In this document: positions 1 through 8,311 of the stretch, piece by piece
Layout: every line of letters starts with the position of its first letter
Numbering within the stretch: position 1 is the stretch's first letter
Assembly: GCA_964547415.1 (NCBI GenBank)
Contig: CAZJNX010000093.1
Coordinates: forward strand, 1-18,188
Source: CAZJNX01 sp964547415
GTDB taxonomy: Bacteria > Pseudomonadota > Alphaproteobacteria > Rhizobiales > Amorphaceae
DNA length: 18,188 nucleotides
Reading direction: 5' to 3'
Made by a program: the position numbers and the translations under genes
Notes under the pieces: model-generated
What the model was told of the DNA's origin: nothing
Databases searched by the model: none
The model's input: only the letters and a program-made list of their open reading frames with translations

Positions 1-2836
1 GCAGGGTCCAGATCGAACGCGGGCTCTTCCAGCCCCAGCGCGTCTCGCGCGGACAGGGCGCCAGGTACTGGTTGAGCCGCCGCTTGAGCGCCGCGACGGC
101 GCGCGCGCGCAGATCAGGGTCGAGCGAGTCCCACTCGTAGTCGATCCGTTGGTTGGCCCCGGCGAGCTTGTTCACCCAGCGATTGAAGAAAGGTTCGATG
201 TCGAGCGCGTCGCCGGCGTCGTTGAGGTGGGCGCCCATGTAGACATCGAGCGCCACGAGCACCGCCTGGAAGGCGCGGGTGCCCGATCCTCCCGTCGCGC
301 CGACGACGACGGGCGGCGGACGGTGGGACAGCGGCACCCGGACGCCCGCGCGTTCACCCGCTCCCTGGCGGGGGCGAGCGCCCGGCGGGCGTGCGCCGAC
401 CTTCTCGAACAACCGACGTCCGCTCCGATCGCCGCCGCGTGCGGCAACGGTCGAGGTGTCCCTCACGAGGTCGGCGAGGTGCGGGAAGGGGCTCTTCTCC
501 AGATCGCCGCGAACCTGCTCGCGCTGCTCCTCGTCCGCGAGCATGTTTCGCCGGGCGATGAAGGAGAGCCACTCGCGCACGTCCTCCTCCGCCGCCGCCG
601 ACCACGCGGCATCGTCCCAGTGGCGACGGATCGGCAGGCCGCGCCGCTCCAGGAGATCCTTGATCCGATCCACGTCGATCATCGGCAGCGCGAGCATCTC
701 CGCGATCTGGCCGCTCGCCTTCACCGGCTTCAGCTGGGAGACGACGACATCGTGGTAGGCGAGGCTGCGGGCGCGCGGTTCCGCGAGCCAGGCGCCGATG
801 CGCTTGCGCGCGCGGCGGCACAGGACGTCCACGTCACCGATCCCGCGGCCGAGAAGCTGGAGGCCGTGGATCGCGGACCCCTCCGCGAAGACGATGTGGC
901 GGGCCGAGCGGTAGGCGTCCAGCTGCTCCGCGATCGGGTGAGCCTCAGGCCGCAGGACCCGCGCTCCGCAGGCCGCGAGCACCGTCTCCAGGTAGCTCTC
1001 GCCAACGAGGCACGTGGCCTGCTTGGCGCGCGAGACGTACAGATGGTCGACCGGGGCCGGCGGCGGGGACTTGCGGGCGAGGAGCGTGTCGAGCCGGTCG
1101 AGGTAGTCGGCCCGCGGCGGCGTACCGAGCTGCTCTGGCTGCGGGACCACGTTGAGGGTGCGGAACAGGGTCGGGCGGCAGACGAACCGCACCCGCTCGG
1201 CCGGCACCTCGAACCAGTCCAGGATCTGGCGGAACCAGCGCGGGGCATCGGCGAGCGTCGCAACCTGACCGTTGGCGACGGCGCCGAAGACGAGGGTCGA
1301 ATCGGGGCGCGCGGCGAGCGATTCGGGCACGCGCGTGAGATAGTCCTGAAGCGCATGGCCGAAATGGAAATAGAGCGGGCCGATCCAGAAGGCCCCCGGG
1401 TCGTCCAGGGTCTCCTCGATGGGCATGGCGGCCGGGGCGACGTCGGCGGGCTGTTGCTTTCGGCACAAGCGCGCGACGGTCTGGTTCTCCCAGTCGGGCC
1501 ACAGTGGACCGCCAACGAAGCGGCTGGCGGTCCCGACATCCGCGCGCTGGAATACCCGGAAGGGGAAAACCGGGACGTCCCGAAAAGTCAGCATCATTTC
1601 CCCGCAACTCCTCGTCACCTCGGCGGGCCGCTCCTCGCAACTCCTCGTCACATCGGCGGGCCGCCGAAACAATCCCGCCATCCGGAAACGACGATGCCTC
1701 GCCGGTCCGAGCTCGCGCGTCCCCCCGACGACGCGCCCGATCGGCGCTTTGGACCGCTTGGCGGCCTTCGCCGCCTTCTGCAGCGCCGCCGCCAGTGCCT
1801 CGATCTCTTCGGGTTCGAAGGTCGTGGTCGAGACCCCGTCGAGTCCACCGGTCGGCTGATCGTCCAGCGCGGCGAGATCCTCGCCCATCATCTCGCCGAC
1901 CCAGGCCAGGTCCTCGGCGGCTTGCTCTCGTACGGCCTCGGCGATGCTTCGCGGCAGACGGAAGCGCGGCCCGTCCACCTCGACGAGCGGGTGAACGAGG
2001 AGGTGCGTGAAGCGGAGGTGATCCTTGCCGTCGTCGATCACCGAAGAAAAGTACGTCTCCAGCGCCGTGCCGCGGATCTGCCGAAGCAGAGGCTCCGGGA
2101 GTTCGGCAGGCCATCGCCGGTGTCGCAAGGCCTCGTTCAGCACCGACAGGAGCTTGGCACCGGGTTCGGACAGCGACTCGTTCCGTTGCGGCGCCTTCGC
2201 ACCGGCCAGCGCTGCGGTGTCGCGATCGATCATTCCCAGGACGGTCTGCAACACGTCGCCATCCACCAGCCGGTCCTTCCGGAACGGATGCAGGCGCACG
2301 TTGTCCCGGCCGAATACCTGGAGCGCGGGCCCGAACCGGTCGCGATAGCGTGGCAGCGGCGGATGCGCCCGGATCTGCGGCAGTGAGTTGTTGCCCTTCA
2401 GGCGCTCGGACGCGGCGCTCCGGGCGAAGGAGACCGGCGGCCGCACCAGCGCCAGGGCGACGACCCTGTCGTAATGCCGGCCCACCCGCTCCCTCAGCGA
2501 TGCGTACCCCTCGCGCCCGAGGAAGCTCGCGTCCTCGCCGGACACGAGGACGTCGAGCCCGGCCGCGGCGCTGTCGGCGAGGAAGGCGTCGAACCGCTCC
2601 GTGAGCGCCTCTCGCTCGTTCGCATAGGACACGTGGCCGAAACGCGCGTGCTTGCGGTCGATGAACGCCCGGTTGGGATGGAACTGGCTCTCGAGGAAGA
2701 CGCTGTGGTTGTTGTGCGGCAGGTCCGGCACCGCGATGCCCGCGGTGGCCGCGAGGTCCCGATTGCGCGCGAGGAAATCCTGCAGGGCCGTCGACCCGGT
2801 CTTGTGCATCCCGAGATGGAGGTAGAAGGTCGGCAT
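1..2836 (-). CDS. Sulfotransferase - GT61 glycosyltransferase - sulfotransferase fusion protein (3' end outside window)
   Basis: I read this frame by hand from ATG 2836 to the left edge and found no stop, giving at least 945 residues. Residues 1 to about 300 are a PAPS-type sulfotransferase: the N-terminus LHLGMHKTGSTALQ is the 5'-phosphosulfate loop, and a VRPPVSFARSAASERL segment fits the 3'-phosphate site. A linker rich in Ala, Lys and Arg follows to about residue 413. Residues 416 to about 790 are a GT61/DUF563 glycosyltransferase, with HFGH at 491-494 and FAEGSAIHGLQLLGR. From about 840 a second sulfotransferase begins with GATGGSGTR (846-854) and MGAHLNDAGDALD, of a different subfamily from the first. 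The start has GGAG about 10 nt upstream. An internal MM at 414-415 could allow a separate GT start, but no stop precedes it. A/T-ending codons look commoner than in its neighbours. Expected role, by inference: transfer of sugars and sulfate onto an extracellular glycan. Confidence 0.8.
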   Translation of the reverse strand, partial: MPTFYLHLGMHKTGSTALQDFLARNRDLAATAGIAVPDLPHNNHSVFLESQFHPNRAFIDRKHARFGHVSYANEREALTERFDAFLADSAAAGLDVLVSGEDASFLGREGYASLRERVGRHYDRVVALALVRPPVSFARSAASERLKGNNSLPQIRAHPPLPRYRDRFGPALQVFGRDNVRLHPFRKDRLVDGDVLQTVLGMIDRDTAALAGAKAPQRNESLSEPGAKLLSVLNEALRHRRWPAELPEPLLRQIRGTALETYFSSVIDDGKDHLRFTHLLVHPLVEVDGPRFRLPRSIAEAVREQAAEDLAWVGEMMGEDLAALDDQPTGGLDGVSTTTFEPEEIEALAAALQKAAKAAKRSKAPIGRVVGGTRELGPARHRRFRMAGLFRRPADVTRSCEERPAEVTRSCGEMMLTFRDVPVFPFRVFQRADVGTASRFVGGPLWPDWENQTVARLCRKQQPADVAPAAMPIEETLDDPGAFWIGPLYFHFGHALQDYLTRVPESLAARPDSTLVFGAVANGQVATLADAPRWFRQILDWFEVPAERVRFVCRPTLFRTLNVVPQPEQLGTPPRADYLDRLDTLLARKSPPPAPVDHLYVSRAKQATCLVGESYLETVLAACGARVLRPEAHPIAEQLDAYRSARHIVFAEGSAIHGLQLLGRGIGDVDVLCRRARKRIGAWLAEPRARSLAYHDVVVSQLKPVKASGQIAEMLALPMIDVDRIKDLLERRGLPIRRHWDDAAWSAAAEEDVREWLSFIARRNMLADEEQREQVRGDLEKSPFPHLADLVRDTSTVAARGGDRSGRRLFEKVGARPPGARPRQGAGERAGVRVPLSHRPPPVVVGATGGSGTRAFQAVLVALDVYMGAHLNDAGDALDIEPFFNRWVNKLAGANQRIDYEWDSLDPDLRARAVAALKRRLNQYLAPCPRETRWGWKSPRSIWTL
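1604..1664. repeat. 33-bp-period tandem repeat inside the fusion gene
   Basis: Two copies of a 28-nt segment begin at 1604 and 1637, with one mismatch (c/a). On the minus strand they encode RPADVTRSCEE and RPAEVTRSCGE. They lie in the linker just before the GT61 domain, next to the internal Met-Met. The exact multiple of 3 keeps the frame open. Confidence 0.85.
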
Positions 2837-3060
2837 CACGTCAGTCTCCGTGACCGGCACGAAACGGTCCGCGCCCAGGGCGCGGGGCTTGCCGGCGCGC
2901 CGCGCGGCGGCCCTTCTGCCACCGGGCATTGACCGGTGCAAGTGCAGGGCCCGGCGGCCGCGGGCGCCGGGCGGCCGCTTGCCGCGCCATCCCCCGTCCA
3001 CTAACAAGGTGGGCTGGTGCGGAGCGCCCCGCGCACGGACATTCTCGAGGATCGTTTGCG
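2837..3060. promoter_or_regulatory. Divergent intergenic region between the sulfotransferase fusion and ecm
   Basis: These 224 bp separate two divergently read genes and must hold both promoters. It is GC-rich, and I see no convincing -35/-10 pair or palindromic operator. A GAGGA about 9 nt before 3061 is the likely ribosome binding site of ecm. Open frames here are composition-driven shadows. Confidence 0.5.
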
Positions 3061-5042
3061 ATGCAGCCAGACAAGCCCTGGATCTTCCGGACGTACGCGG
3101 GCCACTCCACGGCCGAGGCCTCCAACCGGCTCTACCGGGCGAACCTCGCGCGCGGCCAGACGGGCCTGTCCATNNNNNNNNNNTCGCCTTCGACCTGCCG
3201 ACGCAGACCGGCTACGACCCGGACCACGCCCTCGCCCGCGGCGAGGTGGGCAAGGTGGGCGTGCCCGTCTCCCACCTCGGCGACATGCGCACCCTGTTCG
3301 ACGGCATCCCGCTCGGCGAGATGAACACGTCGATGACGATCAACGCCACCGCCGCCTGGCTCCTTTCCCTCTACGTCGCCCTCGCCGACGAGACCGGCGT
3401 CGACCGCAAGCGCCTCACCGGGACGACGCAGAACGACATCGTCAAGGAGTACCTGTCCCGCGGCACCTACGTGTTTCCGCCCAAGCCCTCGATCCGCCTC
3501 ACCGCGGACATGGTGTCGTGGACCTACGCCGAGGCGCCCAAGTGGAACCCGGTCAACGTGTGCTCCTACCACCTGCAGGAGGCGGGGGCGACGCCCGTTC
3601 AGGAACTCGCCTACGCCCTCGCGACCGCCATCGCCATCCTCGACGCGGTGAAGGCCGACGGGGGCCTTTCGGACGAGGACTTCGAGCGGGCGGTGGGCCG
3701 CATCTCCTTCTTCGTCAACGCGGGCATGCGCTTCGTCACCGAGATGTGCAAGATGCGCGCCTTCGTGGACCTGTGGGACGAGATCACGGCCGAGCGCTAC
3801 GGCGTGAAGGACCCGAAGAACCGCCGATTCCGCTACGGCGTGCAGGTCAACTCCCTCGGCCTCACCGAAAGCCAGCCGGAGAACAACGTCTACCGCATCC
3901 TGATCGAGATGCTCGCCGTCACCCTGTCGAAGAAGGCGCGCGCCCGCGCCGTGCAGCTGCCGGCCTGGAACGAGGCGCTCGGCCTGCCGCGCCCGTGGGA
4001 TCAGCAGTGGAGCCTTCGCGCCCAGCAGATCCTCGCCCTCGAGACCGACCTCCTCGAGTACGGCGACCTGTTCGACGGCTCGCCCGTGGTCGAGGCGCGG
4101 GTGGAGGACCTCAAGGCCCAGGCGCGGGAGGAGCTGGCCGTCATCGAGGGGATGGGCGGGGCGATCGCCGCCGTCGACAGCTCCTACATGAAGCAGCAGC
4201 TCGTGCGCTCCAACACCGCCCGCCTCGCCGCCATCGAGAGCGGGGAGCAGGTGGTGGTGGGCGTCAACCGCTACGTGGAGGGCTCACCCTCCCCCCTGTC
4301 GGGCGGGGTCGACATGATCCAGACCGTCGACCCGTCGGTGGAGCGCGAGGCGGTGGAGCGGATCGCCGCCTGGCGCGCGGAGCGGGACGGCAAGGCCGCC
4401 GAGGCCGCCCTCGCCACCCTCGAGGCCGCCGCGCGGGAGGGGCGCAACGTGATGGAGCCGTCGATCGCCTGCGCCAAGGCGGGCGTGACCACCGGCGAGT
4501 GGGGCGAGACGCTGCGGCGCGTGTTCGGGGAGTACCGGGCGCCGACGGGCGTGACCACCGGGTCCGGCGCCTCCCCCGAAGCCCTCGGCGCGGTGCGCGA
4601 GACGGTGGAGAAGCTCGCCGCCACCCTCGGCCGCCGGCCCAAGCTCCTCGTCGGCAAGCCCGGCCTCGACGGCCATTCCAACGGGGCCGAGCAGATCGCC
4701 GTGCGCGCCCGCGACTGCGGCATGGAGGTGGTCTACGAGGGCATCCGCCTCACCCCGGCGGAGATCGCCAACGCGGCGCTCGAGGAGAGCGTCCACGTGG
4801 TCGGCCTGTCGATCCTGTCGGGCTCGCACCTGCAGCTCGTGGAGGAGGTGATCCGCCAGATGCGCGCCCGCGGGATCGGGGACGTGCCGGTGGTGGTGGG
4901 CGGCATCATCCCCCAGGAGGACGCCGAGACGCTGAAGGCGGCGGGCGTGGCGGCCGTCTTCACCCCGAAGGACTTCGACCTCACCCGCATCATGGGCGAG
5001 ATCGCCCGGATCGTGGAGGACGCCGCCCTGGAAGCGTGCTGA
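3061..5042 (+). CDS. ecm: Ethylmalonyl-CoA mutase (coenzyme B12-dependent)
   Basis: Converts (2S)-ethylmalonyl-CoA to methylsuccinyl-CoA in the ethylmalonyl-CoA pathway for acetyl-CoA assimilation; cytoplasmic. The N-terminus MQPDKPWIFRTYAGHSTAEA, then AFDLPTQTGYDPDHALARGE, MNTSMTINATA, TTQNDIVKEYLSRGTYVFPP and NVCSYHLQEAGATPVQE are the mutase barrel. The C-terminal B12 domain carries GKPGLDGHSNGAEQ, with the expected cobalt-ligand histidine at about residue 535. DGHS rather than DGHD, and a single-chain protein near 656 residues, point to Ecm/MeaA rather than methylmalonyl-CoA mutase. Ten Ns at 3174-3183 shift the frame: upstream is frame 1, downstream frame 3. The flanks TGLS-at and tc-AFDLP join in frame as TGLS-I-AFDLP if the shared t is counted once. 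ATG 3061 has GAGGA about 9 nt upstream. It stands alone and transcribed to the right. The older name is meaA. Confidence 0.95.
3174..3183. other. 10-N assembly gap inside ecm
   Basis: Ten Ns break the ecm reading frame. Family conservation (TGLS followed directly by V/I-AFDLPTQTG) leaves no room for extra residues. The true join is probably a 1-base overlap, so the Ns are a placeholder and the frameshift is an artefact. Confidence 0.9.
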
Positions 5043-5420
5043 CCGGGGCGGCTGACGCGCCGCGTCCGCAGGCGCCGCGGCCCGATCGACGGGGTGCCAC
5101 CCACCGCCAGCGGGGCGGCGGGTCGGCCGAACCCTCGATATCATCTTCCCGGGGCGGAGACTGGCCGGCGCGGCGCCGACGGCACGCGGGCGGCGGGAAG
5201 CCGACGACACGCGGGTGGCGGGTAGGCGAAGCGCACCGCATGCCCCTGCGGCGGGCGCGGCGCCACCACGCCGGGTTGTGGCGCGAAAGGCGCGGCCGGG
5301 CCCTGGCATGCGCCTTCCGCGGGGCGGCCGCGCCACCCCGGGTGGGACCGTCGGCGCATGCGATGATATGAGGGGCACCGTGTCCGCCGACGGCCCCAAC
5401 GCGAGCTGCCCGATACGCCC
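5043..5420. other. Non-coding region between ecm and the membrane-protein gene
   Basis: 378 bp with no convincing gene: the open frames are Arg/Pro/Ala-rich and resemble no family. It contains a 25-bp tandem repeat (5175-5224) and, at 5334-5346, a short symmetric element (CCACCC, one base, GGGTGG). No rho-independent terminator with a T-run is visible after ecm. Confidence 0.6.
5175..5224. repeat. 25-bp direct tandem repeat, two copies
   Basis: Copies at 5175-5199 and 5200-5224 start gccgacg and differ at 3 of 25 positions. They lie in the ecm downstream region. No function is apparent. Confidence 0.75.
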
Positions 5421-5966
5421 ATGAGCGCCTTCGACGTCCTCTTCCGTTACGACGCCGCGATCTTCTTCGTCCTCGGCCTCCTCGCCGCCGTGCCGCTGAT
5501 CCTCCTCGATCGCAGCGGGCGCGGGCGGGAGCGGATCGTCGACCTCCTGCTCGCCACCTTCCTGTTCTTCTCCGGCACGGTGCGGTTCCTGCTCCTGTTC
5601 CTGCAGGCCCTGTTCTTCCCGGACCTCGACCCGTCCGCCTCGATCCTCGACGGCCAGGACGAGGTGCTCGCCCGCCTCGCCTTCGCCGAGCTCGCCATCG
5701 CCATCGTCGCCCTGTTCGGCTTGAGGGCGACGGTCCCGGTGCGCCTCGTCGCGATCGTGCCCCTCATCGTCGTCCTCCTCGGCACCGGCGTCGGCTGGGC
5801 CGTCCTCGCCCTCGTGGAGACGACCGCGGTCGGCTGGCCGCAGGTGGACACGGTGGTGGCCGTCGTCGCCGGGCTGTTCGCCGCCGTCATGATGGCGCTC
5901 GACTGGGCCAACCGGTCCGACGCCCCCGACCCGCTCGAGCCGGGCGGCAAGCGCTTCACCTACTGA
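5421..5966 (+). CDS. Small multi-pass membrane protein of unknown function
   Basis: 181 residues, very hydrophobic. Likely membrane segments are near residues 12-30, 38-66, 82-102, 105-131 and 141-163. A basic loop follows the first segment (DRSGRGRER, 30-38), which suggests that side is cytoplasmic, and the tail after 163 is hydrophilic (ANRSDAPDPLEPGGKRFTY). I recognise no catalytic motif and cannot name the family. The start ATG 5421 has only a weak Shine-Dalgarno match, but no better in-frame start is evident. Its last 7 bases overlap the end of the convergent sulfotransferase gene. Confidence 0.75.
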   Translation: MSAFDVLFRYDAAIFFVLGLLAAVPLILLDRSGRGRERIVDLLLATFLFFSGTVRFLLLFLQALFFPDLDPSASILDGQDEVLARLAFAELAIAIVALFGLRATVPVRLVAIVPLIVVLLGTGVGWAVLALVETTAVGWPQVDTVVAVVAGLFAAVMMALDWANRSDAPDPLEPGGKRFTY

Positions 5967-6832
5967 CCGCGCACCCTGGGACGGCGCCGGCCGCCGTCCA
6001 CCGGCCCGGCCGACAGGGCGGGCGCAAGCCCGGTGTGGCGGGCGTAAAGGCGCAGGTCCTGCCGGTAGAGCCGCTCCACCGTCTTCACGAGCGCCCCGTC
6101 GTGGAGCGCTTCGAGGGAGGGCGCCGCCCCCTCCCGCCGCATGGCGGCGAGCCTGTGGACCGGCGTGTCGGCGTAGGCCCCCGGCGCGCCCGTCGCCTCC
6201 AGGTGGCCCACCTGGTGCTCGAGGCGGTCGCGCACGTCGTGGAGCGTCATGCCGAGCCGCTCTTCGAGCACCGCCGCCATCCCTGAAAGGTCCTTCATGT
6301 GGAAGACGGCGTCGTAGGTCTCGTAGACCAGAAAGTCCGACTGGGGACGCCAGTGGTGGTCCGCGGTCGGGTTGTTCGCCACGAGGTCGACGAAGCTGCG
6401 GAAGGTGAGCTCGGACGGCTCGAAGCCGCGGCCCGTCTCCTCCCGGACCACCCAGATGTTGGGCTCCATCCGGACGATCTTGTCGAGGAAGCAGCTCCTC
6501 AGCCGCTCGAACGGGTCGCGCAGGATCACGAAGGTGAACCGCGCCCTCAGGAGCTCGCCGAGGGTGGGCACGAAGGTGTGGTTGTTGCGGTGGATCCAGT
6601 GGACGTCGTCGAGGGAGGCGACGCAGCCGTTCTCCGCGGCGATGGAAAAGCGCATCATCGAGCAGGCGTTCTTCGGAATGAAGGTGAAGACCGCCTCGGG
6701 CCGGTAGATCGCCATGGCGTGGGACACAGCGAAGCGGTGGGCCGCATTGGAGCCGAGGGGCCCGTGGTCCGCCCGCGCGAAAGCGAGGCGGCGGGGATGG
6801 GCCGGAAGGCGCGCGCCCTTCGCCCTCGGCAC
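5960..6832 (-). CDS. Sulfotransferase, Sulfotransfer_2-like
   Basis: 290 residues. The segment FTFIPKNACSMMRFSIA (about 49-65) has the form of a 5'-phosphosulfate binding loop with Lys54, and FVILRDPFERLRSCFLDK (101-118) has the Arg/Ser pattern of the 3'-phosphate site. Both are typical of PAPS-dependent carbohydrate sulfotransferases related to Golgi enzymes. Expected role, by inference: sulfation of a surface polysaccharide or glycolipid. I chose GTG 6832 because GGGGAGG lies about 9 nt upstream and the aminotransferase stop is 18 bp away, indicating co-transcription; ATG 6715 (residue 40), just before the conserved domain, is the alternative. The subfamily differs from both sulfotransferase domains of the fusion gene. 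The stop TAG overlaps the convergent membrane-protein gene by 7 bp. Confidence 0.85.
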   Translation of the reverse strand: MPRAKGARLPAHPRRLAFARADHGPLGSNAAHRFAVSHAMAIYRPEAVFTFIPKNACSMMRFSIAAENGCVASLDDVHWIHRNNHTFVPTLGELLRARFTFVILRDPFERLRSCFLDKIVRMEPNIWVVREETGRGFEPSELTFRSFVDLVANNPTADHHWRPQSDFLVYETYDAVFHMKDLSGMAAVLEERLGMTLHDVRDRLEHQVGHLEATGAPGAYADTPVHRLAAMRREGAAPSLEALHDGALVKTVERLYRQDLRLYARHTGLAPALSAGPVDGGRRRPRVRGQ

Positions 6833-6850
6833 GGCGGCCGCCCTCCCCGC

Positions 6851-8086
6851 TCAGCCCGCCGCGGGGGCGAAGGTGGCGAGCCGCCCGGGAAGGGCCGCGA
6901 TCCCCTCCGCGCCCACGTTGGCGAAGGCCATCCTGAGGAACCCGTCCTGCCCCTCCCCGAAGAACGGGCCCGGCAGGGTCAGGACCCCCTTCTCGGCGGC
7001 GAGGCAGGCGGCGACCGCCACCGCGTCCCGCTCCGCGAACGGGTGGCGCACGTAGGCGAAGTAGGCGCCGATGGCCGCGATCTCCCATCCCGGGAGCCGC
7101 TCGAAGGCGGCGCGGAAGGCGTCCGCGCGCCCCGCGATCGCCGCTGCGTTCGCCGCCCGCCAGGGGCCGAGCGCCTCCATCAGCGGGGTGAGGGCGACCT
7201 GCGGGATCCGCGGGGCGCAGATCTGGAGGTTGTCCATCACCGTGCCCGCGGCCGCCGTCACCCCCTTGCCCGCGACGATGGCGCCGAGCCGGTGGCCCGG
7301 GATCGCGTAGGCCTTCGAGAAGCTGTAGAGGTGGACGAGGACGTCCCCCCAGTCGTCCCGGGCGAACAGGCCGTGGGGCGGGCCGGCCCCGGGCGAAAGG
7401 AAGTCCCGGTAGGTCTCGTCGAGGACGAGGACGATGCCGCGGCGCCGCGCCACCTCCGCGAGGGCGGCGAGCCGCTCCGCCCCGTAGACGGCCCCCGTCG
7501 GGTTGTTGGGCGAGACGAGCACCGCCGCCTTCACCCCCGGCACGACGGCCGCCTCGAGGGCCGCCGGGTCCGGCAGGAACCCCGCCTCCGGCGCGAGGGG
7601 AAGGGGCGCGACCCTCACCCCCAGCATCCTGAGGCCGGCGTCGTGGTTGAAATAGCACGGGGTGGTGACGAGCACCGTCTCCCCCGGGCCGGCAAGGGCA
7701 AGGGCCGCCACCACGAAGGCCTGGTTGCAGCCCGCCGTCACCACCACGTTCGCCTCGCCCACGCGGCCGCCGTAAAGGGCGGCGATCTCGGCCGCGAGCG
7801 CACGCCGCAGCGCGGTCTCGCCCGCGATGGGCCCGTAACGGGCCGTCGCCGGATCGGCGGCGGCCTCGGCGAGTGCACCGAGGAGCGCGGGCGGCGGGTC
7901 CCCGTCGGGCACCGCCTGGGACAGGTCGAGGAGCGGGCCGGCCGACCCGTCGTACTCCGCCGCCCACCCCTTCACGAGGGGCACGGGAGGCGGCGCGAGG
8001 GCGGCCACGTTCCCGTTGAGCGCCGGCCCGTCGCCCCGCCGCGCGGTGGCCGCGGGCCCGCCCGTTCCACTCCCCCGCGCCTGCAA
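6851..8086 (-). CDS. Class I/II PLP-dependent aminotransferase
   Basis: About 411 residues of fold-type I aminotransferase. Visible landmarks are ARYGPIAGETALRRALA, the substrate-carboxylate loop SPNNPTGAVYG (Asn195 in NPTG), DETYRDF (Asp223, which pairs with the PLP ring nitrogen) and SFSKAYAIPGHRLG with Lys258 for the Schiff base, then the C-terminal FLRMAFAN with its Arg. The substrate cannot be assigned from sequence. The start is uncertain: TTG 8086 has GGAGG 8 nt upstream but adds a low-complexity N-terminus, while in-frame GTG 8008 would begin at VAALAPPPVP, a more usual N-terminus for this family, with a weaker binding site. An ATG at 8094 is out of frame. It reads into the sulfotransferase gene 18 bp downstream, so the two probably form one transcript. 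Confidence 0.88.
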   Translation of the reverse strand: MQARGSGTGGPAATARRGDGPALNGNVAALAPPPVPLVKGWAAEYDGSAGPLLDLSQAVPDGDPPPALLGALAEAAADPATARYGPIAGETALRRALAAEIAALYGGRVGEANVVVTAGCNQAFVVAALALAGPGETVLVTTPCYFNHDAGLRMLGVRVAPLPLAPEAGFLPDPAALEAAVVPGVKAAVLVSPNNPTGAVYGAERLAALAEVARRRGIVLVLDETYRDFLSPGAGPPHGLFARDDWGDVLVHLYSFSKAYAIPGHRLGAIVAGKGVTAAAGTVMDNLQICAPRIPQVALTPLMEALGPWRAANAAAIAGRADAFRAAFERLPGWEIAAIGAYFAYVRHPFAERDAVAVAACLAAEKGVLTLPGPFFGEGQDGFLRMAFANVGAEGIAALPGRLATFAPAAG

Positions 8087-8207
8087 GCCGCCATCCTCCG
8101 CTGCGATCCGTCCAGAAGGCGTAGCGCGAAGCGGGGACCGGCAAAAGCCCCGATGCGGCCGGCCGCACCGACGGGACGCGCCCCCTTGCCATCCTCTCGC
8201 CCAAGGG

Positions 8208-8223
8208 TTAACACAACCATTAA
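8208..8223. promoter_or_regulatory. TTAA-N8-TTAA element in the divergent aminotransferase/RTX region
   Basis: Two TTAA half-sites are separated by 8 bases and stand out in very GC-rich sequence, about 90 bp before the RTX start. Alphaproteobacterial CtrA sites are TTAA-N7-TTAA, so the spacing is one base too long. It may be a degenerate CtrA-type site or simply the AT-rich part of a promoter. Confidence 0.3.
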
Positions 8224-8311
8224 GGGCGAAGGCGGATGGACGGGGCGGCCGGGCATCGTTCGCACGCGCCCCCTCGACCCAGGCCCAGACCGGCAGACAC
8301 GAGCCTCCGCC

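Noticed and set aside
149..2386. 745-residue plus-strand open frame
   Set aside because: It lies antisense to, and codon-aligned with, the sulfotransferase-GT61 gene. Its translation is Arg/Ala/Glu-rich with no family motif, a common shadow in very GC-rich DNA.
2850..3060. Start of the ecm frame at 2850
   Set aside because: This frame joins the ecm body only through the N-run. The true N-terminus is in the other frame from ATG 3061.
5043..5420. Small open frames downstream of ecm on both strands
   Set aside because: Arg/Pro-rich translations, no ribosome binding site that stands out, and a tandem repeat in the middle; not supported as genes.
4284..8204. 1306-residue minus-strand open frame
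   Set aside because: It covers ecm antisense, the membrane-protein gene, and a wrong frame of the sulfotransferase and aminotransferase. Low-complexity composition; each covered region has a better gene.
6299..8311. Upstream extension of the RTX frame to 6299
   Set aside because: This part runs antisense to the sulfotransferase and aminotransferase and has no RTX or VWA character. The real start is ATG 8312, just before the first RTX repeats.
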